Origin: Sulfurospirillum sp. UBA6810
GTDB lineage: Bacteria > Campylobacterota > Campylobacteria > Campylobacterales > Sulfurospirillaceae
Reading direction: 5' to 3'
NCBI GenBank assembly: GCA_002469305.1
Contig: DKEY01000104.1
Location: 1 to 12,361 of the forward strand
Length of the DNA: 12,361 bases
The notes under the pieces are model-generated. The model had not been told where the DNA came from. It did no database searches and worked only from the letters and a program-made list of their open reading frames with translations. A program made the position numbers and the translations under genes. This document shows positions 1-6,971 of this stretch, in pieces. Positions within the stretch are counted from its first letter, which is position 1, and every line of letters starts with the position of its first letter.

Positions 1-50
1 GTCCTAAAACTACACACTTTTTTTAAAAAATGTGAAAATACGTAGCAATT

Positions 51-719
51 TTAGTGGTTATAATATTTATCTATCCTGTAACCAACCCCTTTTATGTTAG
101 AAATAAAGTCTTCTTTAAGGCTTTTTCTAAATCGACTTATCTCTGCTCTAATTGTGGAGTTGTCTATGGGTTCGTCATTCCAAACATAACTTCTGAATTT
201 TTCAAAGTCAACTACTACCCCTATGTTTTCGCAAAGAAGTGTTAAGATTTGTAACTGTTTTTTCGTCAATGTTTGTGTTGCATTGTTGTAAAAGAGAATT
301 TGATCACTCTTGGAAAAACAGTATTTTTTACTTAAAACTAGATGATGTTTACTTCTGATATTGTGCTCTTTTTTTATCCTATCTATTCTTATAGACAGCT
401 CTTTGAGATGAAACGGTTTTTTAAGATAATCAGCAGCACCAAGTTCAAAAGCTTTACTAATATCATCAATATCAATAACAGCACTTATAAAAATAGTTGG
501 AGTATTTACTTCTTGGATATTTAATTTTTTCAGCAATTCAATCCCGCTGAGTTTTGGAACATTGATATCTAGAATAAGCAAATCAAACTCTTCATGCGAC
601 AATATTTCATAAGCCTCTTGTCCATGAGAACAAGAGATAACTTGATGGTTCAAATCAGTTAAATACTCTTCAATAGAACTTCTGAGCATAAACTCATCTT
701 CAAGCAGTAGTATTTTCAT
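51..719 (-). CDS. OmpR/PhoB-family response regulator
   Basis: This is a 222-residue two-component response regulator. The receiver domain (about residues 1-115) starts MKILLLEDE, with acidic residues E7/D8, phospho-acceptor D51 in LILDINVP, S79 in the switch position and K101 in the KKPF motif. A winged-helix DNA-binding domain (about 130-222) follows, ending in the typical hairpin wing GVGYRID. It is expected to be phosphorylated by the kinase encoded just upstream and to bind DNA in the cytoplasm. I chose the ATG at 719 because AAAAAGGAG lies 8 bases upstream and the receiver fold starts there. A longer reading from a TTG at 755 would add 12 unrelated residues. The ATG overlaps the stop of a possible small ORF (ATGA). 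The family assignment is firm; the target genes are unknown. Confidence 0.93.
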   Translation of the reverse strand: MKILLLEDEFMLRSSIEEYLTDLNHQVISCSHGQEAYEILSHEEFDLLILDINVPKLSGIELLKKLNIQEVNTPTIFISAVIDIDDISKAFELGAADYLKKPFHLKELSIRIDRIKKEHNIRSKHHLVLSKKYCFSKSDQILFYNNATQTLTKKQLQILTLLCENIGVVVDFEKFRSYVWNDEPIDNSTIRAEISRFRKSLKEDFISNIKGVGYRIDKYYNH

Positions 720-799
720 ATCTCTGTCTCCTTTTTGCTGAACAAAGTCCAGCAAAAATTCCTAGCACTAAAGCTTACTCTTTGAGTAGAACTTTTCAT
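716..799 (-). CDS. Possible 27-residue coupling peptide between kinase and regulator
   Basis: A short open frame runs from an ATG at 799 to a TGA at 716. It begins MKSSTQRVSFSARN and ends FSKKETEI. Its ATG overlaps the kinase stop (ATGA) and its TGA overlaps the regulator ATG (ATGA). It has the same Shine-Dalgarno, AAAAAGGAG with an 8-base spacer, as the regulator. Its last six residues, KKETEI, repeat the kinase C-terminus because the DNA there is duplicated. Translation would carry ribosomes from kinase to regulator without a gap. It resembles no family I know, so it may be only a by-product of the duplication with a coupling role. Confidence 0.35.
   Translation of the reverse strand: MKSSTQRVSFSARNFCWTLFSKKETEI
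732..758 (-). other. Hairpin in front of the response-regulator ribosome-binding site
   Basis: The arms TTTTTGCTG and CAGCAAAAA are perfectly complementary over 9 bp around a 9-base loop. In the minus-strand mRNA the second arm runs directly into GGAG, so folding would hide the A-rich half of the regulator's Shine-Dalgarno. A ribosome translating the small upstream ORF would open it. There is no U-tract, so it is not a typical terminator. Confidence 0.5.
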
Positions 800-2358
800 A
801 TCTCTGTCTCCTTTTTACATTCAAAAAGATACCTGAAAATTGTTCTCTTTTCTGTTGAGTCAACTTCAACGAGTACACCATTTTTATCACAAATTTCTTT
901 CACAATATTCAAGCCAAGACCAAATCCACCTCTTGCCTCATCCTCTCTATAATATCTATCAAAAAGTCTATCAGGGAACTCTATTTTTTCACCTACATTT
1001 TCAACTTCAAAAACTATACATCTTTTTTTTTGATAAACTTTTACTTTTATCTCCTTTGTGATGTAGCTGTACTTTATGGCATTTGAGATGTTATTATCAC
1101 AAAGTCTTTGCAATTCAAATTCATTAAACAAAAGATACAAGCCCTCTTCTATGGAACTAGAAAGACTCAACTGGTTCCCTACGGCCACATCATTAAAGTA
1201 ATCCACTCGCTCTTTGACAAACAAAGAAAAGTCTATCATCTCTTGTTTATATTCTACTCTATCTTTTTTAACAATAAAACTTAAATCTCCATAGATATTT
1301 TGTAAAACTTTTACAGCAGCTTCTATTTTGGTGAGGTACTGATTTTTGTCAAACTTCATATTATATAAATCAATATTCATCAAGATAATTGAAAGTGGTG
1401 TATTGAGTTCATGGATAGCATTTTTTAAAAATTTATCTTGGTCTTCTAAAAGTTTTTTGTTATAAGCAACAGATTTTTGTAACTCTTTTGTCTTTTCAGC
1501 TACCAAATTCTCAAGATTTTCATTCAAATCTTCTAGTGCTATATTTTTCTCTTTTATCTTTGCTATCATACTATTTGCATGAGAAGTGATTTCTCTAAAT
1601 TCTGATAACTTTATCTTATTTCTATCTATAAATCTATAATCAGTTGAAGCTTTTTTAAATGAAGTAATGATAAATTTGACTTCATTGGTTATCCTATCTG
1701 TAATGTATCTATATTTTAATATACTTGCTAAGTATAAAAAAAGTGTTAAAGTTATAATTTTTAGGATAAATCCTGTGACTTTATTTTGGTGTTCTTGGCG
1801 TTTTTTCTCTAAAACTCTCTCAATTTCTGCTAAATCAACTCCACTACCAATAGTCCATCCTAGTGTTTTAAACTCTCTTATAAACGAGATATTATCTATA
1901 TTTTTTCCCTCTTTTATAGTTTTAAAGTTATAAAATCCATCATTTGTTTTAGCTATATCTACTATATTTTTTCGGATACTTCTTGTGAGATTAACATATT
2001 TTGATTCATATACTGTATTGACGTTCTCATCAAAAACAAAAAGATAGCTTCCATCATGCATATCATCCAACACAACTTCTATCTCTTTTGCAATAAGGCT
2101 ATATAAAGTAAGTGGTGGCTTTGTAATATACTCATTGTATCTATAGTTTATGAGCCTATACAAACGAGAAGTTTGTTGTACTGCAACTCTTTTTTGAGTT
2201 TGAATATACTCTTTTTCTATGCTGATTATCTCTTTTTCAAACTCTCTATATTCGTTAAATATAATAATAAAAGCCGATATAAAAGCAAAAACACCAGCAA
2301 AGAGTATGGCTATGACATTTATCTGGTTTATGCTGTTGCTTCTTACTTCATCAAACAA
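796..2358 (-). CDS. Membrane sensor histidine kinase with Cache-type sensor domain
   Basis: This 520-residue sensor kinase has membrane segments at about residues 13-34 and 196-214. They enclose a periplasmic domain that looks like a single Cache (Cache_2) module, with SYLFVFDEN near 104 and the closing motif FKTLGWTIGSGVDL at 163-176. A coiled linker (about 265-310) leads to the dimerization helix with H316 in the H-box HELNTP. The ATPase domain shows the N-box DNNISNAIKYS (421-431), ENVGEKI (453-459) and GGFGLGL (477-483). The start is a TTG at 2358, with GAGGA 6 bases upstream and no ATG nearby in frame. Cache domains usually bind small molecules such as carboxylates or amino acids; the ligand here cannot be read. 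It is co-transcribed with the regulator. Confidence 0.92.
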   Translation of the reverse strand: MFDEVRSNSINQINVIAILFAGVFAFISAFIIIFNEYREFEKEIISIEKEYIQTQKRVAVQQTSRLYRLINYRYNEYITKPPLTLYSLIAKEIEVVLDDMHDGSYLFVFDENVNTVYESKYVNLTRSIRKNIVDIAKTNDGFYNFKTIKEGKNIDNISFIREFKTLGWTIGSGVDLAEIERVLEKKRQEHQNKVTGFILKIITLTLFLYLASILKYRYITDRITNEVKFIITSFKKASTDYRFIDRNKIKLSEFREITSHANSMIAKIKEKNIALEDLNENLENLVAEKTKELQKSVAYNKKLLEDQDKFLKNAIHELNTPLSIILMNIDLYNMKFDKNQYLTKIEAAVKVLQNIYGDLSFIVKKDRVEYKQEMIDFSLFVKERVDYFNDVAVGNQLSLSSSIEEGLYLLFNEFELQRLCDNNISNAIKYSYITKEIKVKVYQKKRCIVFEVENVGEKIEFPDRLFDRYYREDEARGGFGLGLNIVKEICDKNGVLVEVDSTEKRTIFRYLFECKKETEI

Positions 2359-2386
2359 TGACTATCCTCATTACAAATATAGTATC

Positions 2387-2392
2387 ATTCTA
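2387..2392 (-). promoter_or_regulatory. Probable -10 box of the kinase-regulator operon
   Basis: On the minus strand a run of seven T is followed by GC and TAGAAT, about 28 bases before the TTG start. A T-rich stretch without a clear -35 box fits Campylobacterota sigma-70 promoters. The box is inferred from sequence only. Confidence 0.5.
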
Positions 2393-2431
2393 GCAAAAAA
2401 ACCTAAATTTGATTTTTAAATCATTTTATAG

Positions 2432-2437
2432 GATAAT
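2432..2437 (+). promoter_or_regulatory. Possible -10 box of aguA
   Basis: GATAAT sits in AT-rich DNA 24 bases before the GTG start and would give a leader of under 20 bases. AGGA precedes the start by 7 bases. It is divergent from the kinase promoter in a 103-base gap. The -10 assignment is tentative. Confidence 0.4.
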
Positions 2438-2461
2438 TCCACAAAAAATTAGGATATCAAA

Positions 2462-3442
2462 GTGGCTAAAAGGTTACAAGCTGAATGGGAAGAACAAGAG
2501 GCACTTCTTGTCGTTTTCCCACTACAACAACTAGATTGGCAGCACTCTATCAAAGAGATACAAAACGCGTATATAAACTTTATAACACAAGTTATCAAAT
2601 ATCAAAAGTGTATAGTACTTTCAAGTAATCCAAAAGAAGTTTCAAATCTACTACCAACGAGTGAAAATCTCATCTTTGTAGAAGTAGTGACAAATGACAC
2701 TTGGATTAGAGATTTTGGCGGGATAGACTTTTATGAAGACGGTGTTAAAAAAACATACAACTTTACTTTCAATGCTTGGGGTGGAAAATTTGAAGCAAAT
2801 TTAGATAATCAAGTCACAAAATACCTTTTTGAGAAGGGATACTTAAAAGGTGAGCTTATTGATGAAGCGTTTATCTTAGAAGGTGGCAGTATAGATTCCA
2901 ATGGAAAAGGAACACTACTAACAACACAAAAATGTCTTTTTAATGACAACCGCAACAACCATCTCTCACAAGAAGAAGTTTTAAATAAAATTTCAAAATT
3001 ATTTGAGTTGGAAAAAATAATTATGCTAGAAAATGGCGCACTCTTTGGTGATGATACAGATTCACATGTAGATACACTGGCAAGATTTTTAGATGAAAAA
3101 ACTATCGCTTATGTAAAATGCTATGATAAAGAAGATGAACACTATGAAGAACTTAGCAAGATGGAAAAAGAGTTGGAACAAACAGGGTTTAACCTCATAC
3201 CACTTCCTCTTCCTCAAAAAAATAGTTTTCACAACCACAGATTACCAGCTACATATCTGAACTTTGTTTTTATCAATGGTGCTCTTATAGTCCCAACATA
3301 TAGCGAAAAAAATGATGAAGTTGTAATTGAATTATTAAAACTATTTTTCCCAGATAAAGATGTCATAGGTGTTGATGCAAGAGTCTTTATACGTGAGCAT
3401 GGAAGCCTTCACTGTTCGTGTATGAATGTGTATAAAAATTAA
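2462..3442 (+). CDS. aguA: Agmatine deiminase
   Basis: This enzyme hydrolyses agmatine to N-carbamoylputrescine and ammonia, the first of two steps to putrescine; it is cytoplasmic. The protein has 326 residues and belongs to the guanidino-group-modifying (PAD_porph) family. Visible motifs are NDTWIRDFG (78-86), LEGGSID (139-145), catalytic His202 in DSHVDTLARF, and the nucleophile Cys318 in HGSLHC near the C-terminus. Length is close to that of short bacterial and Helicobacter/Campylobacter-type members. The start is a GTG with AGGA upstream; the family's opening motif AEWEEQEA follows directly. The partner gene aguB lies 3.7 kb downstream on the same strand rather than adjacent. Assignment is confident. 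Confidence 0.95.
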   Translation: MAKRLQAEWEEQEALLVVFPLQQLDWQHSIKEIQNAYINFITQVIKYQKCIVLSSNPKEVSNLLPTSENLIFVEVVTNDTWIRDFGGIDFYEDGVKKTYNFTFNAWGGKFEANLDNQVTKYLFEKGYLKGELIDEAFILEGGSIDSNGKGTLLTTQKCLFNDNRNNHLSQEEVLNKISKLFELEKIIMLENGALFGDDTDSHVDTLARFLDEKTIAYVKCYDKEDEHYEELSKMEKELEQTGFNLIPLPLPQKNSFHNHRLPATYLNFVFINGALIVPTYSEKNDEVVIELLKLFFPDKDVIGVDARVFIREHGSLHCSCMNVYKN

Positions 3443-3500
3443 TTGTATTTATAAAATATTTTTTAATATATAACAATTATATTATTTTTAGTCTATTTAA

Positions 3501-3517
3501 TTACAATTTGATTGTAA
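3501..3517. repeat. 17-bp palindrome TTACAAT-TTG-ATTGTAA
   Basis: Perfect 7-bp arms flank a 3-base centre, in the gap between aguA and the cation-efflux gene. It could be an operator for a dimeric repressor, or a small RNA hairpin at the end of the minus-strand micro-ORF, whose TAA stop lies inside it. Spacing is 7-3-7, unlike the 7-1-7 of Fur or PerR boxes. The role is unknown. Confidence 0.5.
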
Positions 3518-3557
3518 CCAACATTATTGGGGATAAAACGTAAACAATAACAAACAT
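3501..3557 (-). CDS. Candidate 18-residue hydrophobic peptide
   Basis: A minus-strand ATG at 3557 is preceded by AAGGAGG with a 6-base spacer, an ideal ribosome-binding site and stronger than those of most genes in this window. The frame encodes MFVIVYVLSPIMLVTIKL and ends in TAA. The peptide is almost wholly hydrophobic with one C-terminal lysine, like small type I toxin peptides of the Ibs kind in length and character, though I claim no homology. The Shine-Dalgarno and ATG fall in the loop of a 15-bp-stem hairpin. A possible minus-strand -10 element (TTATAC after a T-run) lies near 3629-3634. It may be a chance ORF in terminator DNA. Confidence 0.35.
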   Translation of the reverse strand: MFVIVYVLSPIMLVTIKL

Positions 3558-3590
3558 AAGCAACCTCCTTACGTTTTATCTCCTCTTTTT
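3529..3590 (+). terminator. Hairpin plus T-tract after aguA, with a CCUCC loop
   Basis: Arms GGGGATAAAACGTAA (3529-3543) and TTACGTTTTATCTCC (3569-3583) form a 15-bp RNA stem with one G-U pair; 12 bp are perfect in DNA. The 25-base loop contains AACCTCC. TCTTTTT follows at 3584-3590, so on the plus strand it resembles a Rho-independent terminator about 90 bases after the aguA stop. The minus strand lacks a T-tract. The large loop is unusual for a terminator. Confidence 0.5.
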
Positions 3591-3627
3591 TAACCACTCA
3601 TTTTTTTAGTCATCTCAATTTATTTGG

Positions 3628-3633
3628 TATAAT
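3628..3633 (+). promoter_or_regulatory. -10 box of the cation-efflux gene
   Basis: A perfect TATAAT lies 25 bases before the ATG, in T/A-rich DNA without a clear -35. It would give a leader of about 18-20 bases. The weak Shine-Dalgarno GGGA stands 8 bases from the start. Confidence 0.55.
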
Positions 3634-3658
3634 TCAAAAAAAATTTGGGAATTCTTAC

Positions 3659-4552
3659 ATGACATTACAAAAAAAAGCTACTATTATCTCTAGTTCAACA
3701 GCTGGTATTTTAGTTGTAATGAAACTCGCTATTGGTATTATGAGTGGCTCAGTAGCTGTTTTAGCTTCAGCCATAGATTCTGTTTTAGACCTTATTGTCT
3801 CTGCGTTTAACTACTTTGCTATCAACAAAGCAGAAGAAGGGGCAAATGAAACATTTAACTATGGAAAAGGAAAAATTGAAGCCCTTGCTGCTGTTATAGA
3901 GGGAACTGTTATCACTGTTTCTGGTATCTTTATTTTTTACCAAGCTATTGAAAAACTCTATACAAAAGAGAGTATCCAATACTTAGACACCTCTATTTTA
4001 GTTATGTTTATCTCATTAGTGCTCACTATTGCATTGGTTGTTTTTCTAAATTATGTTGCAAAAAAAACTAACAATATGGTTATAAAATCTGATGCTTTGC
4101 ATTATAAAACAGATGTCTTAAGTAATGGAGCTATTTTAATTTCTCTTTTCCTTATCTACGCTACTGGTATTGATCTTATAGACTCTATCATGGGTATCAT
4201 TATCTCTATTTATATCATTTACTCAGCATATGAGATTATAAAAGATGGTGTCTATATCCTTTTAGATGCTGCACTTGATGAGGAAATCGTAGATAAAATA
4301 AAAAATATCATTTCAAGTGAAGAGTTGATAAGTGACTATCACTATCTCAAAACAAGAAAATCAGGCCACACGAATTTTGTAGATGTACATTTAGTTTTTA
4401 ACGAAGGCATATCTTTGATAAAAGCTCACAGCATTGGGGATAAGATAGAAGATAAAATTATGAAGCTTAACCAAAGTGAAGAGTGGGTCATCAATGCTCA
4501 TTTAGATCCATATGATGACTCCATAATCAATCAAGAAGAGAACAAAAAATAA
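3659..4552 (+). CDS. Cation diffusion facilitator, FieF (YiiP)-like
   Basis: This 297-residue inner-membrane antiporter exports divalent metal ions (Zn2+ and/or Fe2+) for protons. Six membrane segments are expected in about residues 10-190. The transport-site residues sit in AIDSVLD (D40, D44) and SDALHYKTD (H148, D152), the same spacing as the D45, D49, H153 and D157 site of E. coli FieF. FNYGKGKIEALAA (66-78) is the usual loop motif. The C-terminal cytoplasmic dimer domain (about 205-285) has H237, H244, H257 and H281 in the expected metal-binding region. It is convergent with feoB. A DD-HD site suggests Zn/Fe/Cd rather than Mn or Co, but exact specificity cannot be read. Confidence 0.93.
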   Translation: MTLQKKATIISSSTAGILVVMKLAIGIMSGSVAVLASAIDSVLDLIVSAFNYFAINKAEEGANETFNYGKGKIEALAAVIEGTVITVSGIFIFYQAIEKLYTKESIQYLDTSILVMFISLVLTIALVVFLNYVAKKTNNMVIKSDALHYKTDVLSNGAILISLFLIYATGIDLIDSIMGIIISIYIIYSAYEIIKDGVYILLDAALDEEIVDKIKNIISSEELISDYHYLKTRKSGHTNFVDVHLVFNEGISLIKAHSIGDKIEDKIMKLNQSEEWVINAHLDPYDDSIINQEENKK

Positions 4553-4576
4553 GAAGATGAGAAAATCTCATCTTCT
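4552..4576. terminator. Bidirectional terminator between the CDF gene and feoB
   Basis: Perfect 11-bp arms AGAAGATGAGA and TCTCATCTTCT flank a 3-base loop. On the minus strand, ending feoB, the stem is followed by TATTTTTTG, a good U-tract. On the plus strand the tail is weak (ATACTAATAGTTTT). The stem touches the stop codons of both genes, so the convergent pair shares one compact terminator. Confidence 0.8.
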
Positions 4577-6674
4577 ATACTAATAGTTTTGTTACATTAA
4601 ATCCTATAAAAGAAACTACCCAAGCCACACTCGTAGTAAAAGCAAAAAGATAAGCAAGATACTTGTAGCTACCAGCCTCTTTAGCAAAAACAATAGAAGC
4701 AGCGAAGCATGGCAAATAAATCATAACAAAAAGTATAAATGAAACCGCAGCTGGAAAAGATATATGTTTTCTAAGCTCACTCATCAAGCTATCATTTGCT
4801 TCATCAACATCTCCACCAAGAGCATAAAGAACACCCAAGGTTGAAACTACAACTTCTTTTGCAGCAAGTCCCGTTTCAAGTGCTATCGTCATCTTCCAAT
4901 CAAATCCAAGTGGAGCAAAGATAGGCTCTGTAGCTTTTCCAACTATCCCAAGGAAACTTTGTTCTAAAAGAGTTTTACTCAGTTCATTTGCCAAGAGTGA
5001 TTTTTCATCATCACTTTGAGCCAACTCTATCTTTTGTTCATATTGTAATTCCAACTCTTTATCTTTTGGATAATTACTCGCAAACCAAATCACTAAACTC
5101 GCAGCAAGGATAAATGTTCCCGCTTTTTTAAGATACATAAGTGATTTTGTAATCACTGTATGCCAAATAAGCTTAAAAGAAGGCAGACGATACTTTGGCA
5201 TCTCCATTACAAATGGCTCATCTTTCCCTTTAAAAACAAAAACTTTTAAAAATTTAGCTGCTACAAGACCTATGAGCGCACCAACAATATAGATGATAAA
5301 CAAAACATTACCAGCTTTTTCAGGGCCAAAAAATGCGCCTGCAAAAAGTACATATACAGGAAGCTTTGCACCACAACTCATAAATCCTATGATAAATAAA
5401 GTGATAAGTCTATCTTTGTCATTTTTCAAAGTTCTCGCACTCATATAAGCAGGTACAGAACAACCAAAGCCTGTCACAAGGGGGATAAAACTTTTTCCAT
5501 GAAGACCAAATTTGTGAAAAAATCCATCAAGTAAAAAAGCAACTCTTGACATGTAACCTGTTGTTTCAAGTAAGGCTATACCAAAAAATAAAATCATAAT
5601 ATTTGGTAAAAACATCATAACAGCACCAACACCAGCTATCGCGCCATCGGCTATCATAGATCCAAGCTCACCCTCGCCCACTATGGTTTTTGTATATTCA
5701 CCCAAAGAGATGAAAAAAGCATCTATCCAATCCATAGGGATAGAACCTATCTCAAAGGTCAACTGAAACAATCCCCACATCAAAAATAAAAAGATAGGGA
5801 TACCAAATATTTTGTGGATTAGCATAGAATCAGCTTTTTCAGTCACACTCTTTGTAACACACGTTTTACACTGTGTAGTTTCAAGTACCGCACCTTTTGC
5901 AAAAGCAGCTTTTTCTTCAGCAAAAATATCCTCTATATTTTTTGTGTTGTAGTGTAGATATAGATGTCCAAGAGCTTCTCTGATGATAGGAAGTAGCTCT
6001 ATCCAAATAGGTTCATCATGCATCACTTTGTATGTAGCTTTATCCTCTTGTAAAAGCTTTAGGGCAAGTGTTCTATAACTATACTCACTTATAAAGCTCT
6101 TCTCTTCAAGATACTTTACTATATTTGAAATTTCTTCCTCAACAGTATCACTATATACTAATTTTGAGCTCTCATAGTCAAAATTACAAACATCTATAGC
6201 TCTGTTGACTAACTTTCCTATACCGCTTTTAGTTGCAGCAGAAACTTTTACGCATGGAACACCTAGTATGTTACTGAGCTGTTCATGGTCTATACATATA
6301 CCCTCTTTTTGCGCTTCATCCATCATATTTAGAGCAACTATCATCTTTTTATCTAACTCTAAAAGCTGTGTTGTTAAAAAAAGATTTCTTTCTAAGTTTG
6401 TAGCATCTACGACATTGAGTATAAGATCATACTCTTCATTTTCTAAAAATTCTTTTGTAACTCTTTCATCTTGTGTATAATCATTGAGAGAGTAAGTGCC
6501 AGGTAAATCAATGATTCTGATGTGTACACCATGAAAATCAAAAGTCACTTCTGCTTTTTCTACTGTAACTCCAGAAAAGTTTCCAACTCTTAGTCTTGAG
6601 TTACTGATAGAGTTGATAAGCATACTTTTACCAACATTTGGTTGCCCAACCAATGCAATATTGAGTGTTTTCAT
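4575..6674 (-). CDS. feoB: Ferrous iron transport protein B
   Basis: This 699-residue inner-membrane Fe(II) importer has an N-terminal G domain. G1 GQPNVGKS is at 10-17, G2 Thr37 in GVTVEK, G3 DLPG at 56-59, G4 NMMD at 116-119 and G5 SAATK at 145-149. A helical regulatory region follows to about 260, then a CKTC pair (269-272) just before the membrane domain. The two Gate regions carry GFGCSVPAYMSARTL (402-416, Cys405), SCGAKLPVY (433-441, Cys434), ALETGLAAKEVVVSTLG and LPC656. The protein is somewhat shorter than E. coli FeoB. Its ATG overlaps the feoA stop (ATGA), so the two are translationally coupled. I see no feoC. Fur control is likely through the feoA promoter. Confidence 0.97.
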   Translation of the reverse strand: MKTLNIALVGQPNVGKSMLINSISNSRLRVGNFSGVTVEKAEVTFDFHGVHIRIIDLPGTYSLNDYTQDERVTKEFLENEEYDLILNVVDATNLERNLFLTTQLLELDKKMIVALNMMDEAQKEGICIDHEQLSNILGVPCVKVSAATKSGIGKLVNRAIDVCNFDYESSKLVYSDTVEEEISNIVKYLEEKSFISEYSYRTLALKLLQEDKATYKVMHDEPIWIELLPIIREALGHLYLHYNTKNIEDIFAEEKAAFAKGAVLETTQCKTCVTKSVTEKADSMLIHKIFGIPIFLFLMWGLFQLTFEIGSIPMDWIDAFFISLGEYTKTIVGEGELGSMIADGAIAGVGAVMMFLPNIMILFFGIALLETTGYMSRVAFLLDGFFHKFGLHGKSFIPLVTGFGCSVPAYMSARTLKNDKDRLITLFIIGFMSCGAKLPVYVLFAGAFFGPEKAGNVLFIIYIVGALIGLVAAKFLKVFVFKGKDEPFVMEMPKYRLPSFKLIWHTVITKSLMYLKKAGTFILAASLVIWFASNYPKDKELELQYEQKIELAQSDDEKSLLANELSKTLLEQSFLGIVGKATEPIFAPLGFDWKMTIALETGLAAKEVVVSTLGVLYALGGDVDEANDSLMSELRKHISFPAAVSFILFVMIYLPCFAASIVFAKEAGSYKYLAYLFAFTTSVAWVVSFIGFNVTKLLV

Positions 6675-6898
6675 ACAGAAGCCACCTCTATCTCTTTTGC
6701 TTCTGCAAATCTCATAGCAAGCTTTGTTGTACCTACTTCAATTTCCATTGTACTTTTTGCCATACTCATTGTTTTTACTTTTACTAAACTATCTTTTCTT
6801 ATACCAAATGAAAATAGTCTTTTTTTCAATTCATCCTTCGCATTAATCACAGTAACCTTTGCGCTTTCACCAGCATTTAAATCAGCCAATGTCTTCAT
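6671..6898 (-). CDS. feoA: Ferrous iron transport protein A
   Basis: This 75-residue SH3-like cytoplasmic protein acts with FeoB in Fe(II) uptake. The usual FeoA pattern is visible: LADLNAGESAKV at the start, LKKRLFSFGIRKDSLVKV in the middle, and MEIEVGTTKLAMRFAEAKEIEV at the end. AAGGAG lies 5 bases before the ATG. It is first in the feoA-feoB operon, with a 4-base overlap with feoB. Length is normal for the family. Confidence 0.95.
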   Translation of the reverse strand: MKTLADLNAGESAKVTVINAKDELKKRLFSFGIRKDSLVKVKTMSMAKSTMEIEVGTTKLAMRFAEAKEIEVASV

Positions 6899-6922
6899 TA
6901 ACTCTCCTTAGTTTTTTCTTTT

Positions 6923-6945
6923 TGATAATAATTATTGAAATTATA
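6923..6945 (-). promoter_or_regulatory. feoA promoter with Fur-like operator
   Basis: TGATAAT-A-ATTATTG (6923-6937) is a 7-1-7 inverted repeat with one mismatch from perfect, matching the Fur core TGATAATNATTATCA. On the minus strand a perfect TATAAT (6940-6945) lies just upstream, so the operator covers the expected start site. This is classic iron repression of feoAB. The site is seen; Fur binding is inferred. Confidence 0.75.
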
Positions 6946-6971
6946 ATCGCAGAAAGGTTAATTTAACATTA

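Larger units (their letters stand above)
713..816. repeat. 24-base direct repeat at the kinase-regulator junction
   Basis: Bases 713-736 and 793-816 are identical over 24 bases, 80 bases apart. Read on the minus strand, each copy holds the Shine-Dalgarno AAAAAGGAG, the codons for KKETEI, a TGA stop and an overlapping ATGAAAA start. The upstream copy ends the kinase; the downstream copy starts the regulator. The intervening 56 bases are not obviously similar to either gene. Confidence 0.9.

Noticed and set aside
12..34. T-run followed by A-run flanked by CAC and GTG, possible terminator of the response regulator
   Set aside because: The pairing is almost all A-T with a mismatch and no real loop, and the minus-strand tail has no clean T-tract. 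Too weak to call.
720..755. Extended response-regulator start at TTG 755
   Set aside because: The added 12 residues come from the hairpin and RBS region. The internal ATG at 719 has a strong Shine-Dalgarno and starts the receiver fold correctly.
3590..3613. Seven-codon minus-strand frame MTKKMSG upstream of the micro-ORF
   Set aside because: It has no Shine-Dalgarno and is short enough to be chance; it could be a leader only if a transcript is shown.
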